The notes under the pieces: generated by a model
What the model was told of the DNA's origin: nothing
Database searches by the model: none
The model's input: the letters and a program-made list of their open reading frames with translations, nothing else
Assembly (NCBI RefSeq): GCF_001544695.2
Contig: NZ_FCOM02000031.1
Location: 1 to 64,000, forward strand
DNA length: 64,000 nucleotides
Direction of reading: 5' to 3'
Source of the DNA: Caballeronia arvi
GTDB lineage: Bacteria; Pseudomonadota; Gammaproteobacteria; Burkholderiales; Burkholderiaceae
Translations under genes and position numbers: made by a program
In this document: positions 26,611 through 35,588 of the stretch, piece by piece
Numbering within the stretch: position 1 is the stretch's first letter
Layout of the letters: each line of letters begins with the position of its first letter

Positions 26611-27927
26611 TTAGATTGAAGCCGCGGATGTTTCTTCGCGCTTGCCGTACGTACGCTCCACGTAGTCGGCTACGATTTGCTGGAACTCGACGGCGATATT
26701 CTCGCCGCGCAGCGTCTTCACCTTCACGCCGTCGATGAACACGGGCGCCGCCGGATTCTCGCCCGAACCGGGCAAGCTGATGCCGATATTCGCGTGCTTC
26801 GATTCGCCCGGCCCGTTGACGATGCAGCCCATTACCGCGACGTGCATCTTCTCGACGCCGGGATACTGGTCGCGCCAATCTGGCATCGAGCTGCGCAAAT
26901 AGTTCTGAATCTGCGACGCGAGCTCCTGGAACAGCGTGCTCGTCGTGCGGCCGCAGCCGGGACACGCGATGACCATCGGCGTGAACGAGCGCAGGCCCAT
27001 CGTTTGCAAAATTTCCTGGCCGACGACGACTTCGCCCGTGCGCGCGCCACCGGGTTCCGGCGTCAGCGAAATGCGGATCGTGTCGCCGATGCCTTCCTGC
27101 AGCAGCACGGAGAGCGCCGCCGTCGAAGCGACGATGCCCTTCGAGCCCATGCCGGCTTCGGTGAGTCCCAGATGCAGCGCGAAGCTGCAGCGCTTTGCCA
27201 GCTCCCTATACACGGCGATCAGATCCTGAACGCCGCTTACCTTGCACGACAGAATGATCTTGTCGCGGCCGAGACCCAGTTCGACCGCGCGCTCCGCCGA
27301 GCCGATCGCCGACTGGATCAGCGCTTCGTACATCACGCTTTGCAATTCCCACGGCGTCGAGCGCGCGGCGTTTTCGTCCATCATGCGCGCGAGCAGATCC
27401 TGATCGAGACTGCCCCAGTTCACGCCGATGCGCACCGGCTTGTCGTATCTGATCGCCGCTTCGATCATCTGTGCGAATTGCGTGTCGCGCTTCGCGCCCT
27501 GACCGACGTTGCCCGGATTGATGCGGTACTTCGACAGCGCTTCCGCGCACGCCGGATAATCGCGCAGCAGCAGATGGCCGTTGTAATGGAAGTCGCCGAC
27601 AAGCGGCACCGTCACGCCCATGCGATCGAGCTGCTCGCGGATATGCGGAACTTCGGCCGCCGCTTCCGGCGTGTTGACCGTGATACGCACGAGTTCGGAG
27701 CCCGCCTGCGCCAGTTCCTTGATCTGGATCGCGGTGCCGATGGCGTCGGCCGTGTCGGTATTGGTCATCGACTGGACGCGCACGGGCGAATCGCCGCCGA
27801 TCGTCACGAGCTGGCCGCCCCAGCGCACGTCGACCGCATGCGATGCGCGACGCGCGAGCGGTCCGCCGAAAACCGGCTCGGTCGAACAAATCTTGCTGCT
27901 GATCAGGGATTGAGCTTCGGATTGCAT
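26611..27927 (-). CDS. ispG: 4-hydroxy-3-methylbut-2-enyl-diphosphate synthase
   Basis: [4Fe-4S] enzyme of the MEP pathway to isoprenoids (GcpE). The N-terminal TIM-barrel is marked by VRVQSMTNTDT, VGDFHYNGH and INPGNVG. Cluster-binding Cys are seen in CPGCGR and further on in GCIVNGPGE. At 438 residues it is of the longer proteobacterial type. The ATG at 27927 (MQSEAQSL) was preferred over the one at 27987 because only this start leads directly into the conserved region. Confidence 0.96.
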   Translation of the reverse strand: MQSEAQSLISSKICSTEPVFGGPLARRASHAVDVRWGGQLVTIGGDSPVRVQSMTNTDTADAIGTAIQIKELAQAGSELVRITVNTPEAAAEVPHIREQLDRMGVTVPLVGDFHYNGHLLLRDYPACAEALSKYRINPGNVGQGAKRDTQFAQMIEAAIRYDKPVRIGVNWGSLDQDLLARMMDENAARSTPWELQSVMYEALIQSAIGSAERAVELGLGRDKIILSCKVSGVQDLIAVYRELAKRCSFALHLGLTEAGMGSKGIVASTAALSVLLQEGIGDTIRISLTPEPGGARTGEVVVGQEILQTMGLRSFTPMVIACPGCGRTTSTLFQELASQIQNYLRSSMPDWRDQYPGVEKMHVAVMGCIVNGPGESKHANIGISLPGSGENPAAPVFIDGVKVKTLRGENIAVEFQQIVADYVERTYGKREETSAASI

Positions 27928-28049
27928 CGAAAAACCCTTTGGCAATCTGCGCGCCGAGGCAGCGCGGCTGCGTGTGTGGAATCTCAAACGGGCATCACGT
28001 CATGCAAACCGTGATGCCCTCGAATGTCTACTGCGCGAATCCGCTGCGA

Positions 28050-29168
28050 TCAAGGCAGCGAGAGGCGCGCGACGTTTCCGCGTGCGGAGGAATAGCGCTT
28101 GGCATCGACCGGTTCGTCGTCGACCGACAGGGACTCGACGCCCTTCACGTTGCCGACCGTCACCTTGAACGGCGCCTCGCCTTCCACGCGCTGCGTGTTG
28201 CCGGCGCGAACGAGGCCGGAATACAGTTCCTTGCCGTCCTTGCCGCGCACGCTGAACCAGCTATCTTCCTTGACTTTCAGTTCGACGGCGCCGGAGCCGC
28301 TTCCCGCGACACCCGGAGCGGACGCCGCGGCAGCAGCCGTAGCCGATGCCGGCTTCGCCGCCGTTGCGGGCGCCGCCGCGCCGGGCGCGCTCGCACCCTG
28401 CACCGCCGAAAGCGTCGACGACGAAGCCGGGAGTGCGTTCGTGCCGAGCGGACGCGGCATCGGCTGATCGCCGGGCGCCGCCGCGACTTCGGGCAACGAC
28501 GCTTCGCCCGTGTTGGCCGCGGCAGCCTCATCGGGTGTCGGCGCGGACGATGTCGCGGCCGGCTCGTTCGAGCCCGGCGTCGTCGACGACAGGCCGACGC
28601 CCGTGGTCGCCTTCAGGCGCGCGAGCCAGTTGCTCGAGTCGCCGCCGGTATGCCACATCACGAGCGCCGCCAGCACGACGATGATCGCCAGCACGCCCCA
28701 CATCCACGATTTGCGACGGCCCGACGAATTGCCGAGCGGCACCGACACGCGCCCGCGCGGCAGGCCCGCCCCTGACGACGCGGGCACCTTCAGGTTGTGC
28801 TCGACCGCTTCGCCATCGCGCCGGAACGCCTGCGTGAACGGCGCCGGATCGGCGCCCAGAATCTTCGCGTAGCTGCGCACGATGCCGGCCGCAAACGTGC
28901 GGTCGGGCAACTGGCTGATATCGCCCGCTTCGAGCGCGAGCAGCTTCGGCGGCGACACCTTGAGCCGCGCCGATACATCGTCGATCGACCATGCTTTCGC
29001 CTGACGGAGCTGCGCGAGACGCGCACCGACCGCCTGTACCGAGTCCAGGGGCCCCGCCTGGCTCGCACCGAATGCCGCCCCTTCCGCGCCGGTCTGTCCG
29101 TCGTGCTGGCTGCCGGACCGGTTGCCGGTATGACTGCCGAAAGGCGTCGGGTGCTGCGGCTCACTCAT
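28050..29168 (-). CDS. rodZ: RodZ-like helix-turn-helix membrane protein
   Basis: 372 residues with the RodZ/YfgA layout. A cytosolic Cro-like helix-turn-helix of the HTH_25 type lies at about residues 44-110 (LRQAKAWSIDDVSARLKVSPPKLLALE). One transmembrane helix follows (WMWGVLAIIVVLAALVMW, about 158-175), then an Ala/Pro/Ser-rich periplasmic linker and a C-terminal DUF4115 beta-domain (ELKVKEDSWFSVRGKDG). RodZ binds MreB and couples it to the elongasome, setting rod shape. It lies upstream of ispG and downstream of rlmN, the standard order. The unstructured linker is unusually Ala-rich. Confidence 0.9.
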   Translation of the reverse strand: MSEPQHPTPFGSHTGNRSGSQHDGQTGAEGAAFGASQAGPLDSVQAVGARLAQLRQAKAWSIDDVSARLKVSPPKLLALEAGDISQLPDRTFAAGIVRSYAKILGADPAPFTQAFRRDGEAVEHNLKVPASSGAGLPRGRVSVPLGNSSGRRKSWMWGVLAIIVVLAALVMWHTGGDSSNWLARLKATTGVGLSSTTPGSNEPAATSSAPTPDEAAAANTGEASLPEVAAAPGDQPMPRPLGTNALPASSSTLSAVQGASAPGAAAPATAAKPASATAAAAASAPGVAGSGSGAVELKVKEDSWFSVRGKDGKELYSGLVRAGNTQRVEGEAPFKVTVGNVKGVESLSVDDEPVDAKRYSSARGNVARLSLP

Positions 29169-29348
29169 GCCAAATTCCTCGCATCGATTCTTTTCTATAG
29201 CGCTGCTGCTTCGTTAAGTTCGAAAACTCCGGGCACGATACAACTCCGGCGCCATTGCAGACCGCTTTATAACAAAATGTTCGGCTTTTCGTGCCGCGTC
29301 CGGCGCCTTGGCCCCTGTTTCGCGGCTTTTTTGATTCGAACGTTCCCG

Positions 29349-30506
29349 TCAGACCGCCCGCACCTCGATCGTCTTGCTTCCTGCCCGGCCGGTGCGCTCT
29401 GCGAGACGCGTGCGATCCTGCACCGCACCCGCGAGCTGGCCACACGCGGCGTCGATGTCGTCGCCGCGCGTCTTGCGCACGGTGGTGACGACGCCTGCAT
29501 CGATCAGCACCTGCGCGAAACGCTTGATTTGCTCGTTCTTTGAACGCGTCAGCCCGGATTCCGGGAACGGATTGAACGGGATGAGGTTGAATTTGCACGG
29601 CACGTCGCGCGTCACGGCGAGCAGTTCGCGCGCGTGCGCTTCGCTGTCGTTCACGCCATCCAGCATGCAGTATTCGAACGTGATGAAGTCGCGCGGCGCG
29701 ACTTTCAGATACCGCTGGCATGCGGCCATCAATTCGCGCAACGGATACTTCTTGTTGAGCGGCACCAGCATGTCGCGCAGCGGATCGTTCGGCGCATGCA
29801 GCGACACCGCGAGCGCCACCGGCAGATCCGCCGCGAGACGGTCCATCATCGGCACGACGCCCGAGGTTGAGAGCGTCACCCGCCGGCGCGAAAGGCCGTA
29901 GGCGTTGTCGTCGAGCATCAGGCGCATGGCCGGCACGACGGCGTCGTAATTGAGCATCGGCTCGCCCATGCCCATCATCACGACGTTCGTGACGACGCGC
30001 TCGCCCTTGCCCGGTCCGCCGACTTCGCGCCCTAGCGAGCGGCGCAGCGCGAACTCCGCCATGCGCAACTGGCCGATGATCTCGCCCGTCGTCAGGTTGC
30101 GGGAAAAACCTTGCTTGCCGGTGGAACAGAACCGGCAATTCACCGCGCAGCCCGCCTGCGACGACACGCACAACGTGCCGCGCGTTTCTTCGGGGATGAA
30201 CACGGTTTCGACCGCGTTGCCGTTGCCGACGTCGATCAGCCACTTGCGGGTGCCGTCGGTGGAAACGTGGTCGCTGATGATGTCGGGCATCGCCATATTG
30301 GCGCGGCCCTTGAGTTTTTCGCGCAGCGATTTCGCGAGATCCGTCATGCCGTCGAAGTCTTCGGCGCCATATTGATGGATCCAGCGCTGCAATTGCTTGG
30401 CGCGAAACGGCTTTTCGCCCAGGCTCGCGCAGTATGCGGTGAGCCCGGCGGCGTCGAGATCGAGAAGGTTGACGGTGCTGCTGCTCGTCATGTCGAGTTC
30501 TGCCAT
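29349..30506 (-). CDS. rlmN: Dual-specificity RNA methyltransferase RlmN
   Basis: Radical SAM enzyme that methylates C2 of A2503 in 23S rRNA and A37 in certain tRNAs. The radical SAM cluster motif is C120-x3-C124-x2-C127. The mechanistic Cys pair is conserved in the C-terminal AACGQL-like and SSQAGC segments. Length is 385. An in-frame ATG at 30491 (MTSSSTVN) is a possible alternative start. It is placed between ndk and rodZ on the same strand, as expected. Confidence 0.95.
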   Translation of the reverse strand: MAELDMTSSSTVNLLDLDAAGLTAYCASLGEKPFRAKQLQRWIHQYGAEDFDGMTDLAKSLREKLKGRANMAMPDIISDHVSTDGTRKWLIDVGNGNAVETVFIPEETRGTLCVSSQAGCAVNCRFCSTGKQGFSRNLTTGEIIGQLRMAEFALRRSLGREVGGPGKGERVVTNVVMMGMGEPMLNYDAVVPAMRLMLDDNAYGLSRRRVTLSTSGVVPMMDRLAADLPVALAVSLHAPNDPLRDMLVPLNKKYPLRELMAACQRYLKVAPRDFITFEYCMLDGVNDSEAHARELLAVTRDVPCKFNLIPFNPFPESGLTRSKNEQIKRFAQVLIDAGVVTTVRKTRGDDIDAACGQLAGAVQDRTRLAERTGRAGSKTIEVRAV

Positions 30507-30636
30507 TTCAGATTGCGAAGCCCGGTATGTATGGTCCGGGACCGTTCGCGCCAGTTCCTGCTTTCTTACGACTTCTTGTGCGTCGAGGCGCGATACCGGA
30601 TCGGCCGCACGGCCAACCCGGCGACCAACGCGAAAC

Positions 30637-31062
30637 TTAACGCGAGTAGACGTTCACTTGCGGGAAGAAGAACGCGACTTCCTGCTCTGCCGTTTCCGCT
30701 GCGTCCGAACCGTGCACGGCGTTGGCGTCAATGCTGTCGGCGAAGTCAGCGCGGATCGTGCCCTTGTCGGCCTTCTTCGGATCGGTCGCGCCCATCAGGT
30801 CGCGGTTCTTGACGATGGCGTTTTCGCCTTCGAGCACTTGAATCATGACCGGGCCGGAAACCATGAATTCCACGAGGTCCTTGAAGAACGGGCGCGCAGC
30901 GTGCACGGCGTAGAACTTCTCCGCGTCGGCGCGCGACAGATGCACCATGCGCGACGCGATGATCTTCAGGCCTGCGTTCTCGAAACGGCTGTAGATCTGG
31001 CCGATAACGTTCTTTGCCACTGCGTCCGGCTTGATAATCGACAGGGTGCGCTCGATCGCCAT
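30637..31062 (-). CDS. ndk: Nucleoside-diphosphate kinase
   Basis: Transfers the gamma-phosphate between nucleoside triphosphates and diphosphates to balance NTP and dNTP pools. The 141 residues are typical. The start is AIERTLSIIKPDAV, and the active-site motif NAVHGSD carries phospho-acceptor His117. An extended -10 element lies at 31110-31118, and a perfect 18-bp palindrome lies just upstream of it. Confidence 0.98.
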   Translation of the reverse strand: MAIERTLSIIKPDAVAKNVIGQIYSRFENAGLKIIASRMVHLSRADAEKFYAVHAARPFFKDLVEFMVSGPVMIQVLEGENAIVKNRDLMGATDPKKADKGTIRADFADSIDANAVHGSDAAETAEQEVAFFFPQVNVYSR

Positions 31063-31109
31063 GAAAAACTCCAGAAAATGAATGGTTTACGGATTAAAAC
31101 GAATCGACA

Positions 31110-31118
31110 ATTGTAGCA
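31110..31118 (-). promoter_or_regulatory. Candidate extended -10 promoter of ndk
   Basis: On the minus strand TGCTACAAT matches the extended -10 (TGn plus TACAAT). It would place the transcription start about 40 bases before the ndk ATG. No convincing -35 is present, as is usual with extended -10 promoters. Confidence 0.4.
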
Positions 31119-31145
31119 CGAAGCAAGGTATCATTGCGATTGAAA

Positions 31146-31163
31146 CCTTACGGCGCCGTAAGG
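31146..31163. repeat. Perfect 18-bp palindrome upstream of ndk
   Basis: CCTTACGGCGCCGTAAGG equals its own reverse complement over all 18 bases. It lies about 30 bases upstream of the ndk -10 candidate, where an activator or repressor dimer would bind, and about 240 bases upstream of the YccA-like gene. No regulator can be assigned. Confidence 0.6.
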
Positions 31164-31401
31164 ATCAAACCCAGCGAGAACTTAACCGTTGGGACGCCCG
31201 AATCAGCCTTTCGGGCTATTGAATTCGGGACGCGTCGGGGCCATATTGGAGCGGAGCGCCGTATTGCAACGGGCAGTGCGCCGTCCAGCGGAAGCGGCCA
31301 AAAACAGTCCTAATACTGGTTTAAGTCCGAGAACTTATCATTCGTGTATGACGGGTGTCGCGGGAAGACCGAACGACAGACAATTGGAGCAAGGAGAAAC
31401 C

Positions 31402-32100
31402 ATGAACGAATCACCCTATAGCTTTGGCCGTAATGGCAGCGTCACCTCAGTGGAGACGCGCAACCGCGTGCTGCGCAACACCTACTGGCTGCTCGCGCTC
31501 TCGATGGTGCCGACGGTGCTCGGCGCATGGGTCGGTGTCGCGACGGGCTTCTCGCTGTTCGCCGCCACGAGCCCGGCGATGAGCTTCATCGCGTTCCTCG
31601 CGATCGCATTCGGCTTCATGTTCGCGATCGAAAAGACGAAGGACAGCGGCATGGGCGTGGTGGTGCTGCTCGGCTTCACGTTCTTCATGGGCCTGATGCT
31701 TTCGCGCCTGTTGAGCTTCATCCTCGGCTTCTCTAACGGGCCGCAACTGATCATGATGGCGTTCGGCGGCACGGGCGTGATCTTCGCCGCGATGGCGACC
31801 ATCGCCACCGTCAGCAAGCGTGATTTCTCGGGCTTGGGCAAGTTCCTGTTCATGGGCGTGATCGTCATCCTGCTCGCCGCGTTCGCGAACATCTTCCTGC
31901 AGTTGCCCGCGCTGATGATGACGATCTCCGTGCTCGCCATCGTGATCTTCTCGGCGTACATGCTCTTCGACGTGCAGCGCGTCGTGAACGGCGGCGAGAC
32001 GAATTACATCAGCGCGACGCTCGCGATTTATCTCGACCTGTACAACGTGTTCACGAACCTGCTGGCGCTACTCGGCATTTTCGGCGGCAACCGCAACTGA
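31402..32100 (+). CDS. Bax inhibitor-1/YccA family inner-membrane protein
   Basis: 232 residues with seven hydrophobic segments, typical of the BI-1/TMBIM family. Family features include a cytosolic start (ETRNRVLRNTYWLLALSM), the KRDFSGLGKFLF loop, and the C-terminal signature SAYMLFDVQRVV...YISATLAIYLDLYN. The E. coli homologue YccA binds and inhibits the FtsH protease and protects jammed SecY. That gives a functional link to HflK and HflC in this window (inference). The start at 31402 has a perfect AAGGAG site; the open frame upstream is not protein-like. It ends at a strong terminator. Confidence 0.92.
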   Translation: MNESPYSFGRNGSVTSVETRNRVLRNTYWLLALSMVPTVLGAWVGVATGFSLFAATSPAMSFIAFLAIAFGFMFAIEKTKDSGMGVVVLLGFTFFMGLMLSRLLSFILGFSNGPQLIMMAFGGTGVIFAAMATIATVSKRDFSGLGKFLFMGVIVILLAAFANIFLQLPALMMTISVLAIVIFSAYMLFDVQRVVNGGETNYISATLAIYLDLYNVFTNLLALLGIFGGNRN

Positions 32101-32122
32101 TCTGCCTCACTGCGGCAAAAAC

Positions 32123-32151
32123 AAAAAACCGGCCTTCGGGCCGGTTTTTTT
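32123..32151. terminator. Bidirectional intrinsic terminator after the YccA-like gene
   Basis: AAAAAACCGGCC pairs with GGCCGGTTTTTT around a stable TTCG tetraloop. It serves the plus-strand gene and the convergent minus-strand rlmD. Confidence 0.93.
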
Positions 32152-32175
32152 GTGCCTGCAATATACCGCGCGAGA

Positions 32176-33591
32176 TCAATCGCGCTCGAACAATGCGATC
32201 GATTCGACGTGCGACGTGTGCGGAAACATGTTCACCACGCCCGCGCCCTTCATGCGATAGCCGGCTTCGTGCACGAGCAGGCCGGCGTCGCGCGCGAGCG
32301 TCGCCGGATTGCACGATACGTAGACGATGCGCTCGGGCAACGGCCCTTCGCCGCTTTGTGCGATGTCCGCGAGCGCCTTCGACACGGCGAGCGCGCCTTC
32401 GCGCGGCGGATCAATCAGGAACTTGTCGAAGGGGCCGAGCGCTCGCAGATCGTCGGCGGTGATTTCGAACAGATTGCGGCATGCAAACGACGTATGCCCG
32501 TCGACGCCGTTGGCCTTCGCATTCTCCAGTGCACGGGCGGTCAGCGCCTCGCTGCCCTCGATGCCGACGACTTCGCGCGACACCCGCGCAAGCGGCAGCG
32601 TGAAATTGCCGATGCCGCAAAAGAGATCGAGCACGCGGTCCGATCGTTCAGGCGCGAGCAGACTCAGCGCGCGACTCACCAGCACACGATTGATCTGATG
32701 ATTCACCTGCGTGAAATCGGTCGGCTTGAACGGCATCCGGATATCGAATTCCGGCAGCGTGTAAGCCAGCTCGCGATCGAGCGGATAAAACGGATAGACC
32801 GTGTCTGGACCCTTCGGCTGAAGCCAGAACTGAACGTCATGCTCATCGGCGAATGCGCGGATCAGGGCTTCGTCGGCCTCGGTCAGCGGTTCGAGGATGC
32901 GCAGCACCAGCGCGGTCAGGTCGGTGCCGACCGCCAGTTCGATCTGCGGCATGCGATCACGGATCGACAAGCCGGCCACCAGATGACGCAGCGGCACGAG
33001 CATCGCCGACACGTGCGGCGGAAGCACCTCGCAACTCGTCATATCGGCGACATAGCTGCTTTTGCGCTCATGAAACCCGACCAGCACGCCGCCTTTCTTC
33101 TCGACGTGCCGCACCGTCAGCCGCGCGCGATAGCGATAGCCCCACGACGGTCCGTGAATCGGCCGGAACATCGTCTCTGCGCGCAGTTTCGACAGATGTT
33201 GCAGACTGTCTTCGAGCACGCGCTGTTTCACTGCGATCTGCGCGCGCACGTCGAGATGCTGCATCGAGCAGCCGCCGCAGATGCCGAAAAACTGGCACTT
33301 CGGTTTCGCGCGGATGACGCTTTCACGCAGCACGCGGACCACTTGCGCCTGCTCGAAGCTCGGCTTCTTGCGAAAGCTCGAATAGCTGACACGTTCGCCC
33401 GGCAGCGCGCCTTCGACGAAAATGACCTTGCCCGGCTCGCCGTCCTCGTTGACCGTGCGGCCGACGCCGCGCGCTTCCATATCGAGCGACTCGATTTCGA
33501 GCTCGGGCGCGACGAAGTCGGGATCGGGCGTGACGGACTTCGCCGGCGCGGCACGACGGCGATGGGGAGTTTTTCGAGCGGCTTCAGACAC
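32176..33591 (-). CDS. rlmD: 23S rRNA (uracil(1939)-C(5))-methyltransferase RlmD
   Basis: SAM-dependent m5U methyltransferase of the TrmA/RlmCD family. A TRAM domain lies at about residues 28-85. The [4Fe-4S] Cys set C99-x5-C105-x2-C108 follows. The C-terminal methyltransferase domain has DLFCGIGNFTLPLA, DPPREG and the catalytic Cys in VSCNPATLARD. Length of 471 is normal with a basic N-terminal extension. The start is GTG at 33591 with AGGAAG seven bases upstream, so a non-ATG start is well supported. Confidence 0.95.
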   Translation of the reverse strand: MSEAARKTPHRRRAAPAKSVTPDPDFVAPELEIESLDMEARGVGRTVNEDGEPGKVIFVEGALPGERVSYSSFRKKPSFEQAQVVRVLRESVIRAKPKCQFFGICGGCSMQHLDVRAQIAVKQRVLEDSLQHLSKLRAETMFRPIHGPSWGYRYRARLTVRHVEKKGGVLVGFHERKSSYVADMTSCEVLPPHVSAMLVPLRHLVAGLSIRDRMPQIELAVGTDLTALVLRILEPLTEADEALIRAFADEHDVQFWLQPKGPDTVYPFYPLDRELAYTLPEFDIRMPFKPTDFTQVNHQINRVLVSRALSLLAPERSDRVLDLFCGIGNFTLPLARVSREVVGIEGSEALTARALENAKANGVDGHTSFACRNLFEITADDLRALGPFDKFLIDPPREGALAVSKALADIAQSGEGPLPERIVYVSCNPATLARDAGLLVHEAGYRMKGAGVVNMFPHTSHVESIALFERD

Positions 33592-33665
33592 CTGCGTACT
33601 TCCTGATTAACGATGGGCTAAGGACTGGCAAAGGCGAGATTGTAGACGAACGTCATCACCCCGCT

Positions 33666-34442
33666 TCACTTCCCGAATGCCGCCAGATACTCGGCCCAGT
33701 GCGGCGACGTTTCCTGCGCGAGTGCGTTCTTCACGAAATTGATTTCGTCGGCGTACTCATCGGGCGTGAAGCCGCCGCGCATCATCTGAAAACGGAAGTA
33801 CATTAAGTACGTGTTGACGACGTCCGTCTCGCAATAGTTGCGGATTTCGTCGAGATGGCCGTCGCAATACGCTTCCCACACCTTGCCGCCGTCCATGCCG
33901 AGCTTGCCGGGAAAGCCGCACAGCTTCGCGAGCGCATCGAGCGGCGCGTTGGCGCGCGCCTGATACATCGCCAGCACGTCCATCAGGTCGATGTGCCGCA
34001 TGTGATAGCGGCTGATGTAGTTGTTGAACTTGAACTCGCGGTCGTCCTGCCCGAGGTCCCAGTAGCGCGGCGCGGCAATGCCGTGCACCAGGGCGCGGTA
34101 ATGCAGCACCGGCAGATCGAAGCCGCCGCCGTTCCACGAGACGAGCTGCGGCGTGTATTTCTCGATCACGCGATAGAACGACTGAATCAGCGCCGCCTCG
34201 CCATCGCCGGGAGCGCCGAGCGAGCGCACGCGAAAGCCGCTGTTGTCGCGGAACACGCAGGAAATCGCCGCAACGCGCTGCAGATGATGCGGCAGGAAGT
34301 CATTCCCGACGCGCTCGCGGCGCGCTTCGAACGCATGTTCGGCGACTTCGCGGTCGGAGAGATCGTCGGGTAAATCTTCGAGACGGCGAATGCCGTCGAC
34401 ATCGGGGATCGTCTCGATGTCGAAAACAAGAATCGGTGTCAT
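33666..34442 (-). CDS. Predicted 3'-5' exonuclease related to the PolB proofreading domain
   Basis: Stand-alone DEDDy-type exonuclease of 258 residues. The four acidic positions are recognisable: Asp8 and Glu10 in VFDIETIPD, Asp109 in SWNGGGFDLP, and Asp207 with its Tyr203 partner in NYCETDVVN. This is the COG3298 group, thought to act in DNA repair or RNA/DNA trimming; no substrate is established. It lies between rlmD and rpoS on the minus strand with no sign of functional coupling. Confidence 0.9.
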   Translation of the reverse strand: MTPILVFDIETIPDVDGIRRLEDLPDDLSDREVAEHAFEARRERVGNDFLPHHLQRVAAISCVFRDNSGFRVRSLGAPGDGEAALIQSFYRVIEKYTPQLVSWNGGGFDLPVLHYRALVHGIAAPRYWDLGQDDREFKFNNYISRYHMRHIDLMDVLAMYQARANAPLDALAKLCGFPGKLGMDGGKVWEAYCDGHLDEIRNYCETDVVNTYLMYFRFQMMRGGFTPDEYADEINFVKNALAQETSPHWAEYLAAFGK

Positions 34443-34484
34443 TGAATCCTGGAACGCGACGCCCTCCCGGGCGCCGCCAAAGCG

Positions 34485-35576
34485 TTAAAGCACGGCGTCC
34501 TTACGAACACCGTTGGAGGCGAAAAAGCGCTTGAGCCGCACGAGCGCCTCTTGCTGGATCTGGCGCACGCGCTCGCGCGTGAGGCCCATTTCGTCGGCGA
34601 GTTCTTCGAGCGTCGCGGGCTCGATATGGTTCAGCCCGAAGCGCCGTTCGATCACATGCCGGTGTTTATCGGACAAACGCGACAGCCACAGGCGCGTGAG
34701 CGATTCGAGTTCGCGATGTTGCACTTCCGCGTCGGGCGACTGGCTCTGATCGTCGGAAAGCAAATCGAGCAGGCTGCTGCCCGGATCGAGGTCGAGCGGC
34801 GCGTCGAGCGAAGCCGTGTGCTCGTTGAGCGCGAGGATATCGGTGACTTCCTCGGGCGTCTTGCCGGTCAGATACGCGATATCGTCGATGCTCGCGTCGC
34901 GGCGCTCGGGCGCGACGCTGTCGGCCGCATTGGCGGAATTCTTTTCCAGATGGCGCTTCGCGCGCAGCACCTGATTGAGCTCGCGGATCACGTGGACAGG
35001 CAGGCGCACCGTGCGCGCCTGATTCATGATCGCGCGCTCGATGCTCTGGCGGATCCACCAGGTGGCATAGGTCGAAAAACGGAAACCGCGCGTCGGATCG
35101 AATTTTTCGATCGCGTGCATGAGGCCGAGATTGCCTTCCTCGATCAGATCGAGCAAGGGAACGCCGCGATTGAGATAACCCTTCGCGATGCTGACGACGA
35201 GCCGCAGATTGCGCTCGATCATGACCTGCCGCGCCTCGAATTCGCCTGCTTTCGCGAGCCGCGAGTAGCGCTGCTCTTCCTCGACAGTGAGGAGCGGCTT
35301 CACGCTGATGCGGTTCAGGTAATGCTGAATGGTGTCGGCCGTGAGCTCGGCCTGCAGCAGCGAGCGGAAGTCGTCGGCGTCGGGCGGGGAATCGTTTGCG
35401 CTTTCACCCGCTTCGTCGCTGCCCTTTCCCCGGCTTTCGCCTTCTTCTTCGGAATCGACATCGACGTCGACGTTCTCGTCGTCATGATTCGAAGCACCGT
35501 CTTCCACCGACACTTGCAAAGGTCGGCTGATCGTCTCAGTCTCGGCTTGCGGCAGGCGGCGCTTCGTTTTTGGCAT
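34485..35576 (-). CDS. rpoS: RNA polymerase sigma factor RpoS
   Basis: Stationary-phase and general-stress sigma factor, 363 residues. Regions 1.2-2.4 are clear (DTIQHYLNRIS, NLRLVVSIAKGYLNRGV, DLIEEGNLGLMHAIEKFDPTRG, FSTYATWWIRQSIERAIMNQ). Region 3 follows, then region 4 with the -35-binding helix (LEELADEMGLTRERVRQIQ). The N-terminal 65 residues are very acidic and longer than in E. coli. nlpD ends 12 bases upstream, and the rpoS ribosome binding site is weak (AAGCGA), so translation may depend on nlpD. As in E. coli, a promoter within nlpD is likely but was not located. Confidence 0.96.
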   Translation of the reverse strand: MPKTKRRLPQAETETISRPLQVSVEDGASNHDDENVDVDVDSEEEGESRGKGSDEAGESANDSPPDADDFRSLLQAELTADTIQHYLNRISVKPLLTVEEEQRYSRLAKAGEFEARQVMIERNLRLVVSIAKGYLNRGVPLLDLIEEGNLGLMHAIEKFDPTRGFRFSTYATWWIRQSIERAIMNQARTVRLPVHVIRELNQVLRAKRHLEKNSANAADSVAPERRDASIDDIAYLTGKTPEEVTDILALNEHTASLDAPLDLDPGSSLLDLLSDDQSQSPDAEVQHRELESLTRLWLSRLSDKHRHVIERRFGLNHIEPATLEELADEMGLTRERVRQIQQEALVRLKRFFASNGVRKDAVL

Positions 35577-35588
35577 GATGGTTTCGCT

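Larger units (their letters stand above)
31063..31401. other. Divergent intergenic region between ndk and the YccA-like gene
   Basis: 339 bases without a supported gene. It holds the ndk promoter candidate, the 18-bp palindrome at 31146-31163 and a nested stem (CCCGAAT ... ATTCGGG enclosing AGCC-TTTCG-GGCT, about 31197-31233). It ends in the AAGGAG ribosome binding site of the plus-strand gene. Confidence 0.45.
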
